Numbered from the stretch's first letter, positions 49,216 to 58,680 are shown. The stretch is 64,000 nt of DNA from Salinibacter pepae (GCF_947077775.1 NZ_CAMTTE010000001.1:1426001-1490000), one strand, 5' to 3'. Notes: generated by a model not told the origin, from the sequence alone. Numbers and translations: made by a program.

Positions 49216-49944
49216 CTACGCAACAAGCTCCTCCGGCTCGGCAAACCGGTACCCGACGCCCCACACCGTCTTCACGTACCGGGGCTCGGAGGGGTCCGGC
49301 TCAATCTTGTTGCGGAGGCGGTTGATGTGGGTGTTGACGGTGTGGCTGTACCCGCTGTACTGGTAGCCCCAGACCTCGTCGAGCAACTCGTCGCGGCTGA
49401 AGGCCCGCCCCGGGTGCCGGACAAAGAGAAGCAGCAGCTTGAACTCTTTGCTCGTGAGGTCGACGGCCTCCCCCTCGACGGCCACCTTGCGCTTCTCCGG
49501 CTCGACGGCGAGCGCCCCGAGCTCAATGGGCGTGTCGTCGGCCTGCCCCTGCGTCTCCTGGTCCACCTCCACGCGCCGGAAGAGGGCCTTCACGCGCGCC
49601 AGCACCTCGCGGATGCTAAACGGCTTGGTGATGTAGTCGTCGGCCCCCAGCTCCAGGCCCAGCACCTTGTCCACCTCTTCGGTCTTGGCCGTCACCATGA
49701 GAATGGGCGTCGGGCACTTCTCCTGGCGCAGCCGGCGGCAGATGTCGAAGCCGTCGGTGCCGGGCAGCATGATGTCGAGGACAATCAGGTCGTACGCCTC
49801 GGTCAGCGCCCGCGCCAGCCCGTCGTCGCCGTCCCCAACCACGTCGACCGCATGCCCCGCGTCGGTGAGGTGCAGCTCCAGCAGGTCCGCGATGTCGTCG
49901 TCATCCTCGACGAGCAGAATGCGTTTCTCGGCGGCGGTCGTCAC
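49216..49944 (-). CDS. OmpR-family response regulator
   Basis: A 242-residue regulator. The receiver domain has EDDDD (13-17) and the phospho-acceptor Asp57 in DLIVLDIMLP, with the conserved Thr in MVTAKTEE and Lys in ADDYITKPF. The C-terminal winged helix ends SHTVNTHINRLRNKIEPDP and VKTVWGVGYRF. The histidine kinase gene follows after a 137-base gap that contains an inverted repeat. The pair forms a two-component system with regulator first. Target genes cannot be inferred. Confidence 0.94.
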   Translation of the reverse strand: MTTAAEKRILLVEDDDDIADLLELHLTDAGHAVDVVGDGDDGLARALTEAYDLIVLDIMLPGTDGFDICRRLRQEKCPTPILMVTAKTEEVDKVLGLELGADDYITKPFSIREVLARVKALFRRVEVDQETQGQADDTPIELGALAVEPEKRKVAVEGEAVDLTSKEFKLLLLFVRHPGRAFSRDELLDEVWGYQYSGYSHTVNTHINRLRNKIEPDPSEPRYVKTVWGVGYRFAEPEELVA

Positions 49945-50141
49945 GGGCGGACGGGCGGTGGGTTGCGAAACGGGCGCTTTCGCGGGTTCGTCGGTCGCAC
50001 GGGACGCAGTGTTACGGAGGCACGGCGCCGATGGTTATCTCGCTCGTCTCCGGCCGACGTCATCACCCACGCTTCCAGAAACGTGTGCGCGGCGGGGTTC
50101 GTTGTCCAGGCACTCATTGTCGTACGAACACTTCTCTGCCC

Positions 50142-51500
50142 ATGTCTGAGCCCACCATTCAGGACTGGTCGCTTCACTCCTGGCGCGAAAAAGACGCCCT
50201 TCAGCAGCCCACCTATCCCGACGAGGCGGCGCTGGAGGCGAAGCTCGACCACGTCGCGGCCCTCCCCCCGCTCGTCACGTCGTGGGAGGTTGAGAACCTC
50301 AAGGCGGAGATCGCCCGGGCCGCGCAGGGGGACCGGTTTCTGCTGCAGGGCGGGGAGTGCGCCGAGTCGTTCGGCAACTGCCGGGCCGACGTCATCACCG
50401 GCCGGCTCAAGATTCTGATGCAGATGAGCCTCGTGCTCACCTACGGGCTCAACACGAGCATCGTGCGGGTCGGGCGCTTTGCGGGGCAGTACGCCAAGCC
50501 GCGCTCCTCGGACACCGAGACGCGCAACGGCACGACGCTCCCCAGCTACCGGGGCGACATCATCAACGGCCCCGAATTCTCGGCGGAGGCGCGCCGCCCG
50601 GACCCGGAGCGGATGGTGGAGGCCTACTCCAGCTCCTCCCTCACCCTCAACCTCGTCCGGGCCCTCGCCGAGGGGGGCTTCGCGGACCTCCGGCACCCGG
50701 AGTACTGGGACCTCGACTTCATGGACCACTCGCCGCTCGCGGAGGAGTACCACGCCCTCGTCGACGCGATCGGGGACACGATCGATTTCGTGGAGGCGGT
50801 GACCGAGCAGGAGCTCGACTCCCTCGAAAGCGTCACGTTCTACACGAGCCACGAGGCGCTGCTGCTGCCCTACGAGGAGGCCCTCTCCCGCTCGGTCCCC
50901 CACAAGGACGGCATCTACAACCTGGGCACGCACCTGCCCTGGGTGGGCAAGCGCACCAACCAGATCGAGAACGCCCACGTCGAGTACGCGCGCGGCATCG
51001 AAAACCCGGTGGGCCTCAAGGTGGGGCCGGACATGACGCCGTCGAGGCTCAAGACCCTCGTCCGCACGCTCGACCCCGAGGACGAGCCGGGCAAGCTGAC
51101 GCTCATCTCGCGCCTCGGGGCCGACACGATTGGCGACCGGCTGCCCGCCCTCGTCGAGGCGGTGCAGGCCACCGGCCAGTCGGTCCTCTGGATCGCGGAC
51201 CCGATGCACGGCAACACCGAGACGACCGACGACGGCACCAAGACGCGCCACTTCGACAACATCCTGGGCGAGCTGGAGCAGGCCCTCGACGTCCACGCGG
51301 CCGAGGGGTCGCACCTGGGCGGCGTCCACTTCGAGCTCACCGGCCGGGACGTCACCGAGTGCATCGGCGGGGCCCGCGGGCTGAGCGAGGCCGACCTCGG
51401 GCGGGCCTACGAGTCGCGCGTCGACCCGCGGCTCAACTACGAGCAGTCTCTCGAGATGGCCTTCAGCATCGTCCGCAAGTACCGCCAGCTGCACGGGTGA
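50142..51500 (+). CDS. Class II 3-deoxy-7-phosphoheptulonate (DAHP) synthase
   Basis: A 452-residue enzyme starting the shikimate pathway, joining phosphoenolpyruvate and erythrose 4-phosphate. FLLQGGECAESFGNC holds the metal-binding Cys and the PEP-site pattern, followed by RVGRFAGQYAKPRSS, SYRGDIINGPEF and YTSHEALLLPYEEAL. WIADPMHGNTE and GGVHFELTGRDVTECIGG are late metal- and substrate-site signatures. This is the plant/Mycobacterium type, not the AroFGH type. The ATG at 50142 is used; the open frame upstream is not needed. No other aromatic pathway gene is nearby. Confidence 0.94.
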   Translation: MSEPTIQDWSLHSWREKDALQQPTYPDEAALEAKLDHVAALPPLVTSWEVENLKAEIARAAQGDRFLLQGGECAESFGNCRADVITGRLKILMQMSLVLTYGLNTSIVRVGRFAGQYAKPRSSDTETRNGTTLPSYRGDIINGPEFSAEARRPDPERMVEAYSSSSLTLNLVRALAEGGFADLRHPEYWDLDFMDHSPLAEEYHALVDAIGDTIDFVEAVTEQELDSLESVTFYTSHEALLLPYEEALSRSVPHKDGIYNLGTHLPWVGKRTNQIENAHVEYARGIENPVGLKVGPDMTPSRLKTLVRTLDPEDEPGKLTLISRLGADTIGDRLPALVEAVQATGQSVLWIADPMHGNTETTDDGTKTRHFDNILGELEQALDVHAAEGSHLGGVHFELTGRDVTECIGGARGLSEADLGRAYESRVDPRLNYEQSLEMAFSIVRKYRQLHG

Positions 51501-51527
51501 GCCCCCCCGACGCACGCCGGCCGGCCG

Positions 51528-52598
51528 CTACAGCGAGACGCTAAACTCCTCGTCCGCCCCGAAGGAACGCACGAGCGCCGCGTAGAGCTGCACGCAGTGC
51601 TCGATGTCGTCGGTGTCGGCCACCTCGACGGTCGAGTGCATGTAGCGGAGCGGCACGGACAGGAGCACACTGGGCACGCCGCTGCGGGTCTTGAAGATGG
51701 AGTCGGTGTCGGTGCCGGTGCGGCGGCTGCTCGGCTCGTGCTGGAGCGGAATGTCCTCGGCGTCGGCCACCTCGATGACGCGCTCCACGAGCTGCGGGTG
51801 GTTGGACGTGCCGTGCGTTACGGTCGGCCCCGCCCCGAGCTCAACGTCGCCGTGCTTGGTGCTGCTGATGCCCGGCGAGTCGGTGGCGTGGGTCACGTCG
51901 AACGCGATCGCGGCGTCCGGATCGAGGCGGTGCGTGATCATCTTCGCCCCGTGCCCCCCGATTTCTTCCTGCACCGAGTTGGCCGCCTGCACCTGCCACG
52001 CCGGGCGCTCCTCGGCCAGCCGCGCCACGGCCTGCGCGAGGATGAAGCCGCCAAGTCGGTTGTCGATGGCGCGGGCGGTGATGCGGGTGTCGGTCAGCTC
52101 GGTCGGGCCCACGTCGAACACCATCGGGTGGCCCACCCGGATGCCGCGGTCGTGCACCTCCTCCTCGTCCTCGGCCCCGATGTCCACGAACAGCTCGTGC
52201 ACCTTGGGCACCTTTTCGTTTTTGGTGTCGCGGATGTGGATGGCCGTGTTGCCCACCACGCCGGTGACCGGCCCGTCGTCCCCCAGGATGCGCACACGCA
52301 GCCCCCGCGCGATGGCGCGGTCGGACCCGCCGATGCGGTTGATGTGGATGAAGCCGTCGTCGGTGATGTGGCGCACCATGAACCCGATCTCGTCGGCGTG
52401 CGCGTCGAGCATGACGCTCGGGGCCTCGTCGGCCGTGCCCTCCAGGCGGGCCCAGGCCGTGCCGTATGCGTCGGCCTCCACCGCGTCGGCGTGATCGCGC
52501 ACGTACTCGGTCCACACGCGCTGCCCGGGCGCCTCGAAGCCGGTGGGGCTCGGGGTGTCCAGAAGATCGAAGAAGAACGATTTCGCGTCGTCGGTCAT
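51528..52598 (-). CDS. M42-family metallo-aminopeptidase
   Basis: A 356-residue peptidase of family M42 (TET/glutamyl aminopeptidase-like). The dimetal ligands are recognisable: MLDAHADEIGFMV, RAIDNRLGGFIL (bridging Asp), SVQEEIGGHGAK (catalytic Glu pair), AFDVTHATDSPG, and the final His in LRYMHSTVEVAD. Such enzymes form dodecameric tetrahedra that trim short peptides downstream of proteases. They are frequent in halophilic archaea and bacteria. It converges with the DAHP synthase gene across 27 bases. Confidence 0.92.
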   Translation of the reverse strand: MTDDAKSFFFDLLDTPSPTGFEAPGQRVWTEYVRDHADAVEADAYGTAWARLEGTADEAPSVMLDAHADEIGFMVRHITDDGFIHINRIGGSDRAIARGLRVRILGDDGPVTGVVGNTAIHIRDTKNEKVPKVHELFVDIGAEDEEEVHDRGIRVGHPMVFDVGPTELTDTRITARAIDNRLGGFILAQAVARLAEERPAWQVQAANSVQEEIGGHGAKMITHRLDPDAAIAFDVTHATDSPGISSTKHGDVELGAGPTVTHGTSNHPQLVERVIEVADAEDIPLQHEPSSRRTGTDTDSIFKTRSGVPSVLLSVPLRYMHSTVEVADTDDIEHCVQLYAALVRSFGADEEFSVSL

Positions 52599-52842
52599 GC
52601 GGACGGAAGGAATGGGTGAACGGAATCGTGGGCGTCGGACTGGCTACCGTCTTCTATACGGGACGCCCCCGCGTGGTGTCCGGCGCCCGCATCAAATTTC
52701 GGCATGCCCGACGGTTTCCAACCCAACCGTCACAGCCCCATCGCCCGCCCCGGGACCAATACGAGAAGAAAGAGCTATGTTATAGTCGCTTCTCGGACAC
52801 CGTTCTCGCGCGTTCTCCCTTCCCCGATTCACCCCGCCGATC

Positions 52843-53553
52843 ATGCAGACGACAACGGACCGCACCTACCACATGCTTATTGTGGAGGACGACACCGACA
52901 TCCTCATGGGGCTCGAAGAGTATTTTGAGCTCGAAGACTACGAGGTGGACACGGCCGAGGACGGGGAGACGGCCCTCCAGAAAATGAAGGACATGGACAA
53001 GTGCGACGTGGTCCTCCTCGACGTCATGCTGCCCGAGAAGGACGGCTTTGAGGTGCTTGAGGCCTCGCAGGAGATGGGCTTCAGCGCCCCCGTTCTCATG
53101 ATTACGGCCCGCGGGGAGCAGGAGTCGAAGTTGAAGGGGTTCGGCCTTGGGGCGGACGACTACATCACCAAGCCGTTTAACGTGGAGGAGCTGGCGGCCC
53201 GGGTGAAGGCCATCCTCCAGCGCACCATGCCGCCCGCCGAGGCCCCGATGGACGTCTACGAGATCGGGGAGGTGGAGGTCAATTTCTCGACCCACGAGGC
53301 GTACCGGAACGGCGACGAGCTGAACTTCACGGCCCTGGAGTTCGACATTTTGCGCTACCTCATCCAGCACAAGGGCCGCACCGTCACGCGCAAGCAGCTG
53401 CTGCGGGACGTCTGGGGCATCGACGAGAACATCATCACACGGACGATTGACCGCCACATGGCCTCGGTCCGCAAGAAGATCGAACCGGACCCGTCCGACC
53501 CCACCTACATCGAGACGGTCTACGGCATCGGCTACCGGTTCGACGAGGAGTAG
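52843..53553 (+). CDS. OmpR-family response regulator (orphan)
   Basis: A 236-residue regulator. The receiver domain has EDDTD (15-19), Asp60 in CDVVLLDVMLP, Thr in MITARGEQE and Lys in ADDYITKPF. The C-terminal winged helix ends TIDRHMASVRKKIEPDP and IETVYGIGYRFDEE. No histidine kinase is adjacent. It converges with another OmpR-type regulator gene. The AT-rich bases before it (TATGTTATAGTCG) could hold a promoter. Confidence 0.93.
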   Translation: MQTTTDRTYHMLIVEDDTDILMGLEEYFELEDYEVDTAEDGETALQKMKDMDKCDVVLLDVMLPEKDGFEVLEASQEMGFSAPVLMITARGEQESKLKGFGLGADDYITKPFNVEELAARVKAILQRTMPPAEAPMDVYEIGEVEVNFSTHEAYRNGDELNFTALEFDILRYLIQHKGRTVTRKQLLRDVWGIDENIITRTIDRHMASVRKKIEPDPSDPTYIETVYGIGYRFDEE

Positions 53554-53560
53554 TCCGGTT

Positions 53561-53576
53561 GGGCGCCCCGGCGCCC
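53561..53576. terminator. Possible shared terminator between convergent regulators
   Basis: GGGCGCC and GGCGCCC form a 7-base GC stem with only a 2-base loop (or a shorter stem with 4 bases), 7 bases after each stop. There is no T run on either strand. Position is right for a shared terminator but the structure is tight. Confidence 0.35.
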
Positions 53577-53583
53577 CCTGCCC

Positions 53584-54324
53584 CTACACCGTCTCCTGCT
53601 CGGACCCTGTCGTCCGCTCGGCGCCTTCCAGTTTGTACCCAATTCCGTACACGCTCTGGATGGGCCACTCGTCTTCCGCCTCGCCGTCCATAACGTCGCG
53701 GAGGGCGTTGACGTGCCGGTCGATGGTGCGCGTCTCTACCTCGGTGGGCAGGTCCCACACGTCGCGGAGAATCTGCTCACGGGTGGCCGTGCGGCCGCGC
53801 CGGCGCAGCAGATAGGCGAGCAGCTTGTACTCCAGGTCTGTGAGGTCGACGGGCTCTCCGTCCCGTGAGACATCGTCCTCTTCGAGGTCCACGCGGAGCC
53901 CCCCGACCCGAAACGTCCCGGTTTCGTCGGTTGCCTCCGCCTCCCGACGAAGCAGCACGTCAATGCGTGCCACCAGCTCCTCCGTCTCGAACGGCTTCGT
54001 TAGGTAGTCGTCGGCGCCGACCTGGAAGCCCCGCATCTTGTGCTCGTGGTCGCCGAGGCCCGTGAGCATGAGCACCGGCGTGCGGACCCCGTCGTCCCGG
54101 GACTGCCGGAGCACTTCGAAGCCGCTGAGGTCGGGTAGCTTCGCGTCGAGCACGATCAGGTCGTACCCCGGAAGCCGTGTGGCCTCTTGCAGGGCCGTTT
54201 CTCCCGTCTCGGCGAGCGTCACCTCGTAGCCCTCGGATTCCAGGTAGAGCAGAAGACTCGTGCTAAGCTCGCTATCGTCCTCGACGACGAGAAGAGACGG
54301 GCCTTCGGGGTCGGAGTCGGACAT
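53584..54324 (-). CDS. OmpR-family response regulator (orphan)
   Basis: A 246-residue regulator. Receiver residues are EDDSE (15-19), Asp60 in DLIVLDAKLPD, Thr in MLTGLGDHE and Lys in ADDYLTKPF. The winged helix carries TIDRHVNALRDVMDG and IQSVYGIGYKLEG. It has a Ser/Glu-rich N-terminal ten residues. Start 54324 is chosen because the domain begins soon after. It lies tail to tail with the other orphan regulator, and no kinase gene is near, so partners must be elsewhere. Confidence 0.92.
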   Translation of the reverse strand: MSDSDPEGPSLLVVEDDSELSTSLLLYLESEGYEVTLAETGETALQEATRLPGYDLIVLDAKLPDLSGFEVLRQSRDDGVRTPVLMLTGLGDHEHKMRGFQVGADDYLTKPFETEELVARIDVLLRREAEATDETGTFRVGGLRVDLEEDDVSRDGEPVDLTDLEYKLLAYLLRRRGRTATREQILRDVWDLPTEVETRTIDRHVNALRDVMDGEAEDEWPIQSVYGIGYKLEGAERTTGSEQETV

Positions 54325-54503
54325 GGAGGCAAAAGAAGTTAGGCAGAGAGAAGAGTCGGCGCGGAACTGGACAACCCATACGATACGAAGCACGGTACGC
54401 TTCCGACAGGGCGCCCGATCCTATTACCCTCTCGCAACAAGAGAAGCTGCTTCAACAGATTCATATCCCTGCGGCCACGCTGGGAGCCGTACCGACCGCA
54501 TTC

Positions 54504-54533
54504 CTCCTGCAGTCGGCCCTCCTGCAGTCGGCC
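54504..54533. repeat. 15-bp tandem duplication
   Basis: CTCCTGCAGTCGGCC occurs twice head to tail in the spacer between the RtcB-family gene and the response regulator gene. Each unit contains a PstI-like CTGCAG palindrome. No function is evident; probable slippage product. Confidence 0.75.
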
Positions 54534-54584
54534 GGGGCCCGGTCGGCACACGGATGGGGCGGGCCGTACAACGATGCCAGGGGT

Positions 54585-56015
54585 TCACCCGTGCATGACG
54601 GCGAGGGGCTCCAGCCGCGCCACCTTGCCGGCGAGGCGCGACCCGGCGACCGTCTCCACGACCCCGCCGATGTTTTCCTTGAGCTGGACGCCGGCGGACG
54701 CGGATCCGTCGCCGGACCGAACGGCGACGCCGTCCCCGTCCCCGTCGAGCGGCACCGGCTCGGCCTGGTGGTTTGCCTCGTGGCGACTCATGGTCCGTCC
54801 GGCGCCGTGACAGGCCGACCCAAAGCTCTTCTGCATTGCGTCGCGGGTGGCCAGCATGACCCACGAGGTCTCGCCCATGCTTCCGGGGACCAGCACCGGC
54901 TGTCCGAGGGCCCGGTACGGGAGCGAGATGCCCGGCGTGCCGGGGCCAAAGGCGCGCGCCGCCCCCTTGCGGTGGACGTAGCAGCGCATGTGCTTGCCGT
55001 CGACCTGATGCATCTCCACCTGCCCCAGGTTGTGGGCCACGTCGTAGACCGTCTTGAGCCGTTCCCCCGCCCCCTCAAGCAGATCGTCGAACACTTCGCG
55101 GACGCGGTGGGCCAGCACCTGTCGGTTGGCGTAGGCGTAGTTGGCCGCGGCCCGCATGGCCCCCATGTAGTCCTCCGCCTCGCCCGAGTCGAGCGGCACC
55201 GACGCCAGGTTCGGGTCCGGCGGGTCGATGTCGTAGGAGGGGGCCACCTCCTGAAACCGCTCGATGTAGTCGGCACAGACCTGTCGCCCGTAGCCACGGG
55301 AACCGCAGTGAATCTGGGCGACGAGGGTGCCCTCTTTGAGGCCCATCGTGACGGCCGCCGCGCGGTTGAAGACCTCCTCCACGGAATGGATCTCAATGAA
55401 GTGCTCCCCGCCCCCAAGCGTCCCGAGCTGCTGCGCCCCAATCGACCGGGCCGCCTCGCTCACCTTCTTCGGGTCCGCCTCGTTGAGGCGCCCCCCCTCC
55501 TCGGCGCGGACGAGGTCGTCCTGCTGCGCCATGTCCTTGCGCAGGGCCCACTGGGCCCCGGACTGGGCGACGTGGTCGACCTCGCTCTTGTTGAGCGAGA
55601 TGGACCCCTCCGCGTCCGTCCCGCTCGGAATGTGGTTCTTCAGGGCGTCGGCAAGGGCGTCGAAGTTGCCCTCCGCCTCTTCGGTCTTGATGTCCGACCC
55701 CAGCAGTCGGACGCCCGCGTTGATGTCGTGTCCGATGGCGCCGGGCGCAATGGTGCCCACCGGCCATTTCGACACGGCCACAATGCCCACCGGCGCCCCC
55801 TGCCCGCTGTAAACATCGGGCATCACCACGAGATGCCCCACCAGCCCGGACAGCATCGAGGTGCGAATCGCCTGACCGATGGCCTTTCGGTCGAGAATCT
55901 CGTCGATGAGATTCTCACTCGCGAGGATGCGCACGGGCACCCGCATCGCGTCCTGGAACGACTGGGGGATTTCCCATGTGAATTCGTCGATCCGCGTCAG
56001 GTCCGTGCGTTTCAT
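54585..56015 (-). CDS. Divergent RtcB-family protein with altered active site
   Basis: A 476-residue member of the RtcB 3'-phosphate RNA ligase family. Retained are the DIN Asp (D97), H205, H236 in IHCGSRGYG, H328 in VAHNLG, and the guanylation His H403 in CHGAGR. Three positions normally invariant differ: DINAGVR has Ala100 where canonical RtcB has the metal-binding Cys; GGGEHFIE has Glu204 where Asn contacts GTP; and the chain ends LAVMHG where canonical proteins have a Lys in VKG. PDVYSG also replaces PDVH-x-G. A ligase role is therefore doubtful; a changed reaction or cofactor is possible. No archease gene is adjacent. Confidence 0.85.
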   Translation of the reverse strand: MKRTDLTRIDEFTWEIPQSFQDAMRVPVRILASENLIDEILDRKAIGQAIRTSMLSGLVGHLVVMPDVYSGQGAPVGIVAVSKWPVGTIAPGAIGHDINAGVRLLGSDIKTEEAEGNFDALADALKNHIPSGTDAEGSISLNKSEVDHVAQSGAQWALRKDMAQQDDLVRAEEGGRLNEADPKKVSEAARSIGAQQLGTLGGGEHFIEIHSVEEVFNRAAAVTMGLKEGTLVAQIHCGSRGYGRQVCADYIERFQEVAPSYDIDPPDPNLASVPLDSGEAEDYMGAMRAAANYAYANRQVLAHRVREVFDDLLEGAGERLKTVYDVAHNLGQVEMHQVDGKHMRCYVHRKGAARAFGPGTPGISLPYRALGQPVLVPGSMGETSWVMLATRDAMQKSFGSACHGAGRTMSRHEANHQAEPVPLDGDGDGVAVRSGDGSASAGVQLKENIGGVVETVAGSRLAGKVARLEPLAVMHG

Positions 56016-56243
56016 ACGCTAGAGGCTCGCGCACGCTCCAGGGCTAAACGCCGCCGTCTGGAACGCCGCGTCTTGTTATTTTTGAGACGTAATTGAGCGG
56101 AAATTGAACCATGGGAAGAAATTCAATGTTCCACTTCCATCTTCCTCATGGAGATTTCCCTGTGGGCTTTCTTTGCGAGCGACGTGCGTTGCGCCGCCGC
56201 TGTGCCCCTCTCCAGCGAGGACGGTGCCCTGGCGTCGGTGGGG

Positions 56244-57395
56244 CTACGCTGGGGCCTCGGCCGCCCGCTCCGCCGCCTCGTTCTCAGCCCCGCCCACCTC
56301 GTGAATCCACCCCCCGCCGAGCACATCGTCGTCCTCGTACAGCACGAGGCTTTGCCCCGGCGTGATGGCGCGCTTCGGCTCGGCAAAGGCCACCTTCAGG
56401 GTGTCCTCGTCCGGCTGCCAGGCCAGGCACCCCGCCCCATCGTCGTTGTAGCGGATCGTGCCCCAGGCCGGGCGCTCCCCGTCGAGCTCGGGGTACTTTA
56501 CGAGGTTGATCTCGTGGGCCGTCAGGGTCTGTTCCATGAGCTCCTCCCTCGGCCCCACCGTGATCGTGTTTGTCTCGGGGTCAATGTCGGTCACGTAGAC
56601 CCGCTCGCCAAGCGCAAGGTCGAGGCCCCGACGCTGGCCGATGGTGTAGAAGGGATAGCCGTCGTGCTCCCCCACCACGGTGCCGTCGCTGAGCACGAAC
56701 GTGCCGCCGCTTACCTCCTCCTCAAGTCCGTCGACGCGGTCCTTCAGGAACCGAGGGTAGTCGTTGTCCGGGATGAAGCAGATCTCGTAGGAGTCCGGCT
56801 TGTCGGCCACGTTGTCGAGGCCGAACTCCGCCGCCATCTTGCGGATCTCCGGCTTCTCGTGCGCACCAAGGGGGAAGATCGAGCGGGCGAGGTGCCCCTG
56901 CGGCAGGCCCCAGAGCGCGTAGCTCTGATCCTTGTTGCGGTCGAGCCCGCGGCTCAGGAGGTAGCGGTCCCGTTCGTCGTCGTAACGGACGTTGGCGTAG
57001 TGGCCCGTAGCGATGTACTCGCAGTCCAGGTCATCGGCCCGCTGCAACAGGGCGTCCCACTTGATGTGGGTGTTACAGAGCACGCAGGGGTTGGGCGTGC
57101 GGCCCGAGAGGTACTCGTCGGTGAAGCGCTCGATCACCCAGTCCCCAAACTCCTCCCGCAGGTCTACCACGAAGTGCGGAAAGCCGTGCTCAGTCGCCAC
57201 CACACGGGCGTCGTTCATCGACTCGATGGAGCAACAGCCCACTTCTTTTCCGTCGCGCCCCCCGCTGGTGGAATAGTCCCAGGTTTTCATGGTGAGGCCC
57301 ACCACGTCGTAGCCGCGCTCTTTGAGCAGCACGGCCGTCACCGAGGAGTCGACCCCGCCACTCATGGCGACGAGCACGCGTCCCTTTTTGCTCAT
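56244..57395 (-). CDS. mnmA: tRNA-specific 2-thiouridylase MnmA
   Basis: A 383-residue enzyme that puts sulfur on U34 of tRNAs for Lys, Glu and Gln. The PP-loop SGGVDSS is at 12-18. The catalytic cysteines are in NPCVLCNTHIKWD and SYEICFIPDNDY, and the tRNA-binding segment is RGLDRNKDQSYAL. The beta-barrel end includes VYVTDIDPETNTITVG and the last residues are acidic and Ala-rich. All signatures are intact. It is separated from the RtcB-like gene by about 230 bases with no obvious gene. Confidence 0.95.
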   Translation of the reverse strand: MSKKGRVLVAMSGGVDSSVTAVLLKERGYDVVGLTMKTWDYSTSGGRDGKEVGCCSIESMNDARVVATEHGFPHFVVDLREEFGDWVIERFTDEYLSGRTPNPCVLCNTHIKWDALLQRADDLDCEYIATGHYANVRYDDERDRYLLSRGLDRNKDQSYALWGLPQGHLARSIFPLGAHEKPEIRKMAAEFGLDNVADKPDSYEICFIPDNDYPRFLKDRVDGLEEEVSGGTFVLSDGTVVGEHDGYPFYTIGQRRGLDLALGERVYVTDIDPETNTITVGPREELMEQTLTAHEINLVKYPELDGERPAWGTIRYNDDGAGCLAWQPDEDTLKVAFAEPKRAITPGQSLVLYEDDDVLGGGWIHEVGGAENEAAERAAEAPA

Positions 57396-57626
57396 GATTC
57401 AGGTGGTGAGTCAAAAGAGAAGACTTCAGAACCGTAAAACCGCCGCGCACGGATGGGCGTTCCTCAGTCGCGTCGGGGCCCGCCGATCAGCCCCACACGC
57501 GCCCCCCTGCTGCCCGGCCGCCTTGAGCAGGAAATGGTCTTCAGAAAATATTTGCTTGTACCACGACCCCGGAAAGCAGAAGTTTGAGGGCATCACTCCC
57601 TGCCAAATGCCCCCGGTACGTATTCT

Positions 57627-58025
57627 ATGTCCACGTCGACCTCTGCGTCTCGCAGTACCGTCACGACCCCCCTCGCCCCCGCGGCCATCGGCCCGTACAG
57701 CCAGGGCGTCCTCGTCGACGACCGTCTGTACGTCTCGGGCCAAATCGCGATCGACCCGGACACCGACAGCATGGTGGACGGGTCGATTGAGGCGGAAACG
57801 GAACGCGTGCTCGAAAACGTTGGTGCCGTCCTGAAGGCCGCGAGCATGTCGTTCGAGAACGTGGTGCGGTGCGAGGTCTTCATGGCCGACATGAACGACT
57901 ACGCGCAGATCAACGAGGTGTACGCGCGATACTTCAACGAAAAACCGCCGGCCCGGCAGGCCGTGGAGGTTGCCAAGCTCCCCCGAAATGCACGGGTCGA
58001 GGTGTCCTGCATCGCCATTCGGTAG
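57627..58025 (+). CDS. RidA-family protein (enamine/imine deaminase)
   Basis: A 132-residue trimeric protein of the YjgF/RidA family, which hydrolyses reactive enamines from PLP enzymes. IGPYSQGVLVDDRLYVSGQIAID is the N-terminal signature, and the substrate-binding Arg lies in NVVRCEVFMADMNDY; the late ARVEVSCIA is also typical. The first 15 residues are Ser/Thr-rich and may not be conserved. It is divergent from mnmA and convergent with the lipoprotein gene. Confidence 0.9.
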   Translation: MSTSTSASRSTVTTPLAPAAIGPYSQGVLVDDRLYVSGQIAIDPDTDSMVDGSIEAETERVLENVGAVLKAASMSFENVVRCEVFMADMNDYAQINEVYARYFNEKPPARQAVEVAKLPRNARVEVSCIAIR

Positions 58026-58041
58026 AGCCCCGGAGGGCATC

Positions 58042-58596
58042 CTACACGCCCTCCACTTTGAGTCGGTAGTAGACTTTGGCCTGGACTGCTCCATCGCCGG
58101 CGCTTTCTAGCCCAAACCGGCCGTAGAGCGTTCGCACCTCGTCGTTTCGTACAGCCTCGAAGACGGGTGTAGACGTGTCGTCGACGACGAACGAAGCGCC
58201 GTCCGGAAAAGACGTGACCTGTGCAACGCGAGGGCCTTCCGCGTTTGCCCCCAGAAACACATCTGCGTCTCTCAGCGACGGGGCAGATTCCGGATTGATA
58301 ATCTTTACACTATCAATTCGGGCATCGACCACATCGCTCCGGCTAAATCCGTTGTCGGACAAAATGGCGTCGAGGTCATCCGACTGAATCATTGACTCGA
58401 CCGCCACGTCTCTCTCCACAACGTCCTCGTCCTTGTACTCGAACCGATGCTGCACCGTCGGAGCGATGGGGGAGTTCGCATTCAGGAGGGCGGTGTTGCC
58501 CGCCGACGCAAGGTCGCAGCTGGTCCATACCGCACTTGCGGCCAGCAGCACGATTAGCAGCGGTCCTCGGCGTAGGGTCCGTTCGGCAGCGGTCAT
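58042..58596 (-). CDS. Probable lipoprotein or exported protein, unknown function
   Basis: A 184-residue protein. The N-terminus MTAAERTLRRGPLLIVLLAASAVWTSC has a basic region and hydrophobic stretch ending in a Cys, consistent with a lipobox though SAVWTSC is not ideal. The mature part is acidic and beta-rich (RDVAVESMIQSDDLDAIL, and VQAKVYYRLKVEG at the end). No family is recognised. It follows the amidase gene on the same strand after 84 bases. Confidence 0.6.
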   Translation of the reverse strand: MTAAERTLRRGPLLIVLLAASAVWTSCDLASAGNTALLNANSPIAPTVQHRFEYKDEDVVERDVAVESMIQSDDLDAILSDNGFSRSDVVDARIDSVKIINPESAPSLRDADVFLGANAEGPRVAQVTSFPDGASFVVDDTSTPVFEAVRNDEVRTLYGRFGLESAGDGAVQAKVYYRLKVEGV

Positions 58597-58680
58597 GGCA
58601 CGTGCGGTTGGCTGTGAGGAACGGGGCACCAGTACGAGCAGCCCAGCCCCGTCTCTACAAGGGCCGCACGCGAACGGGCC

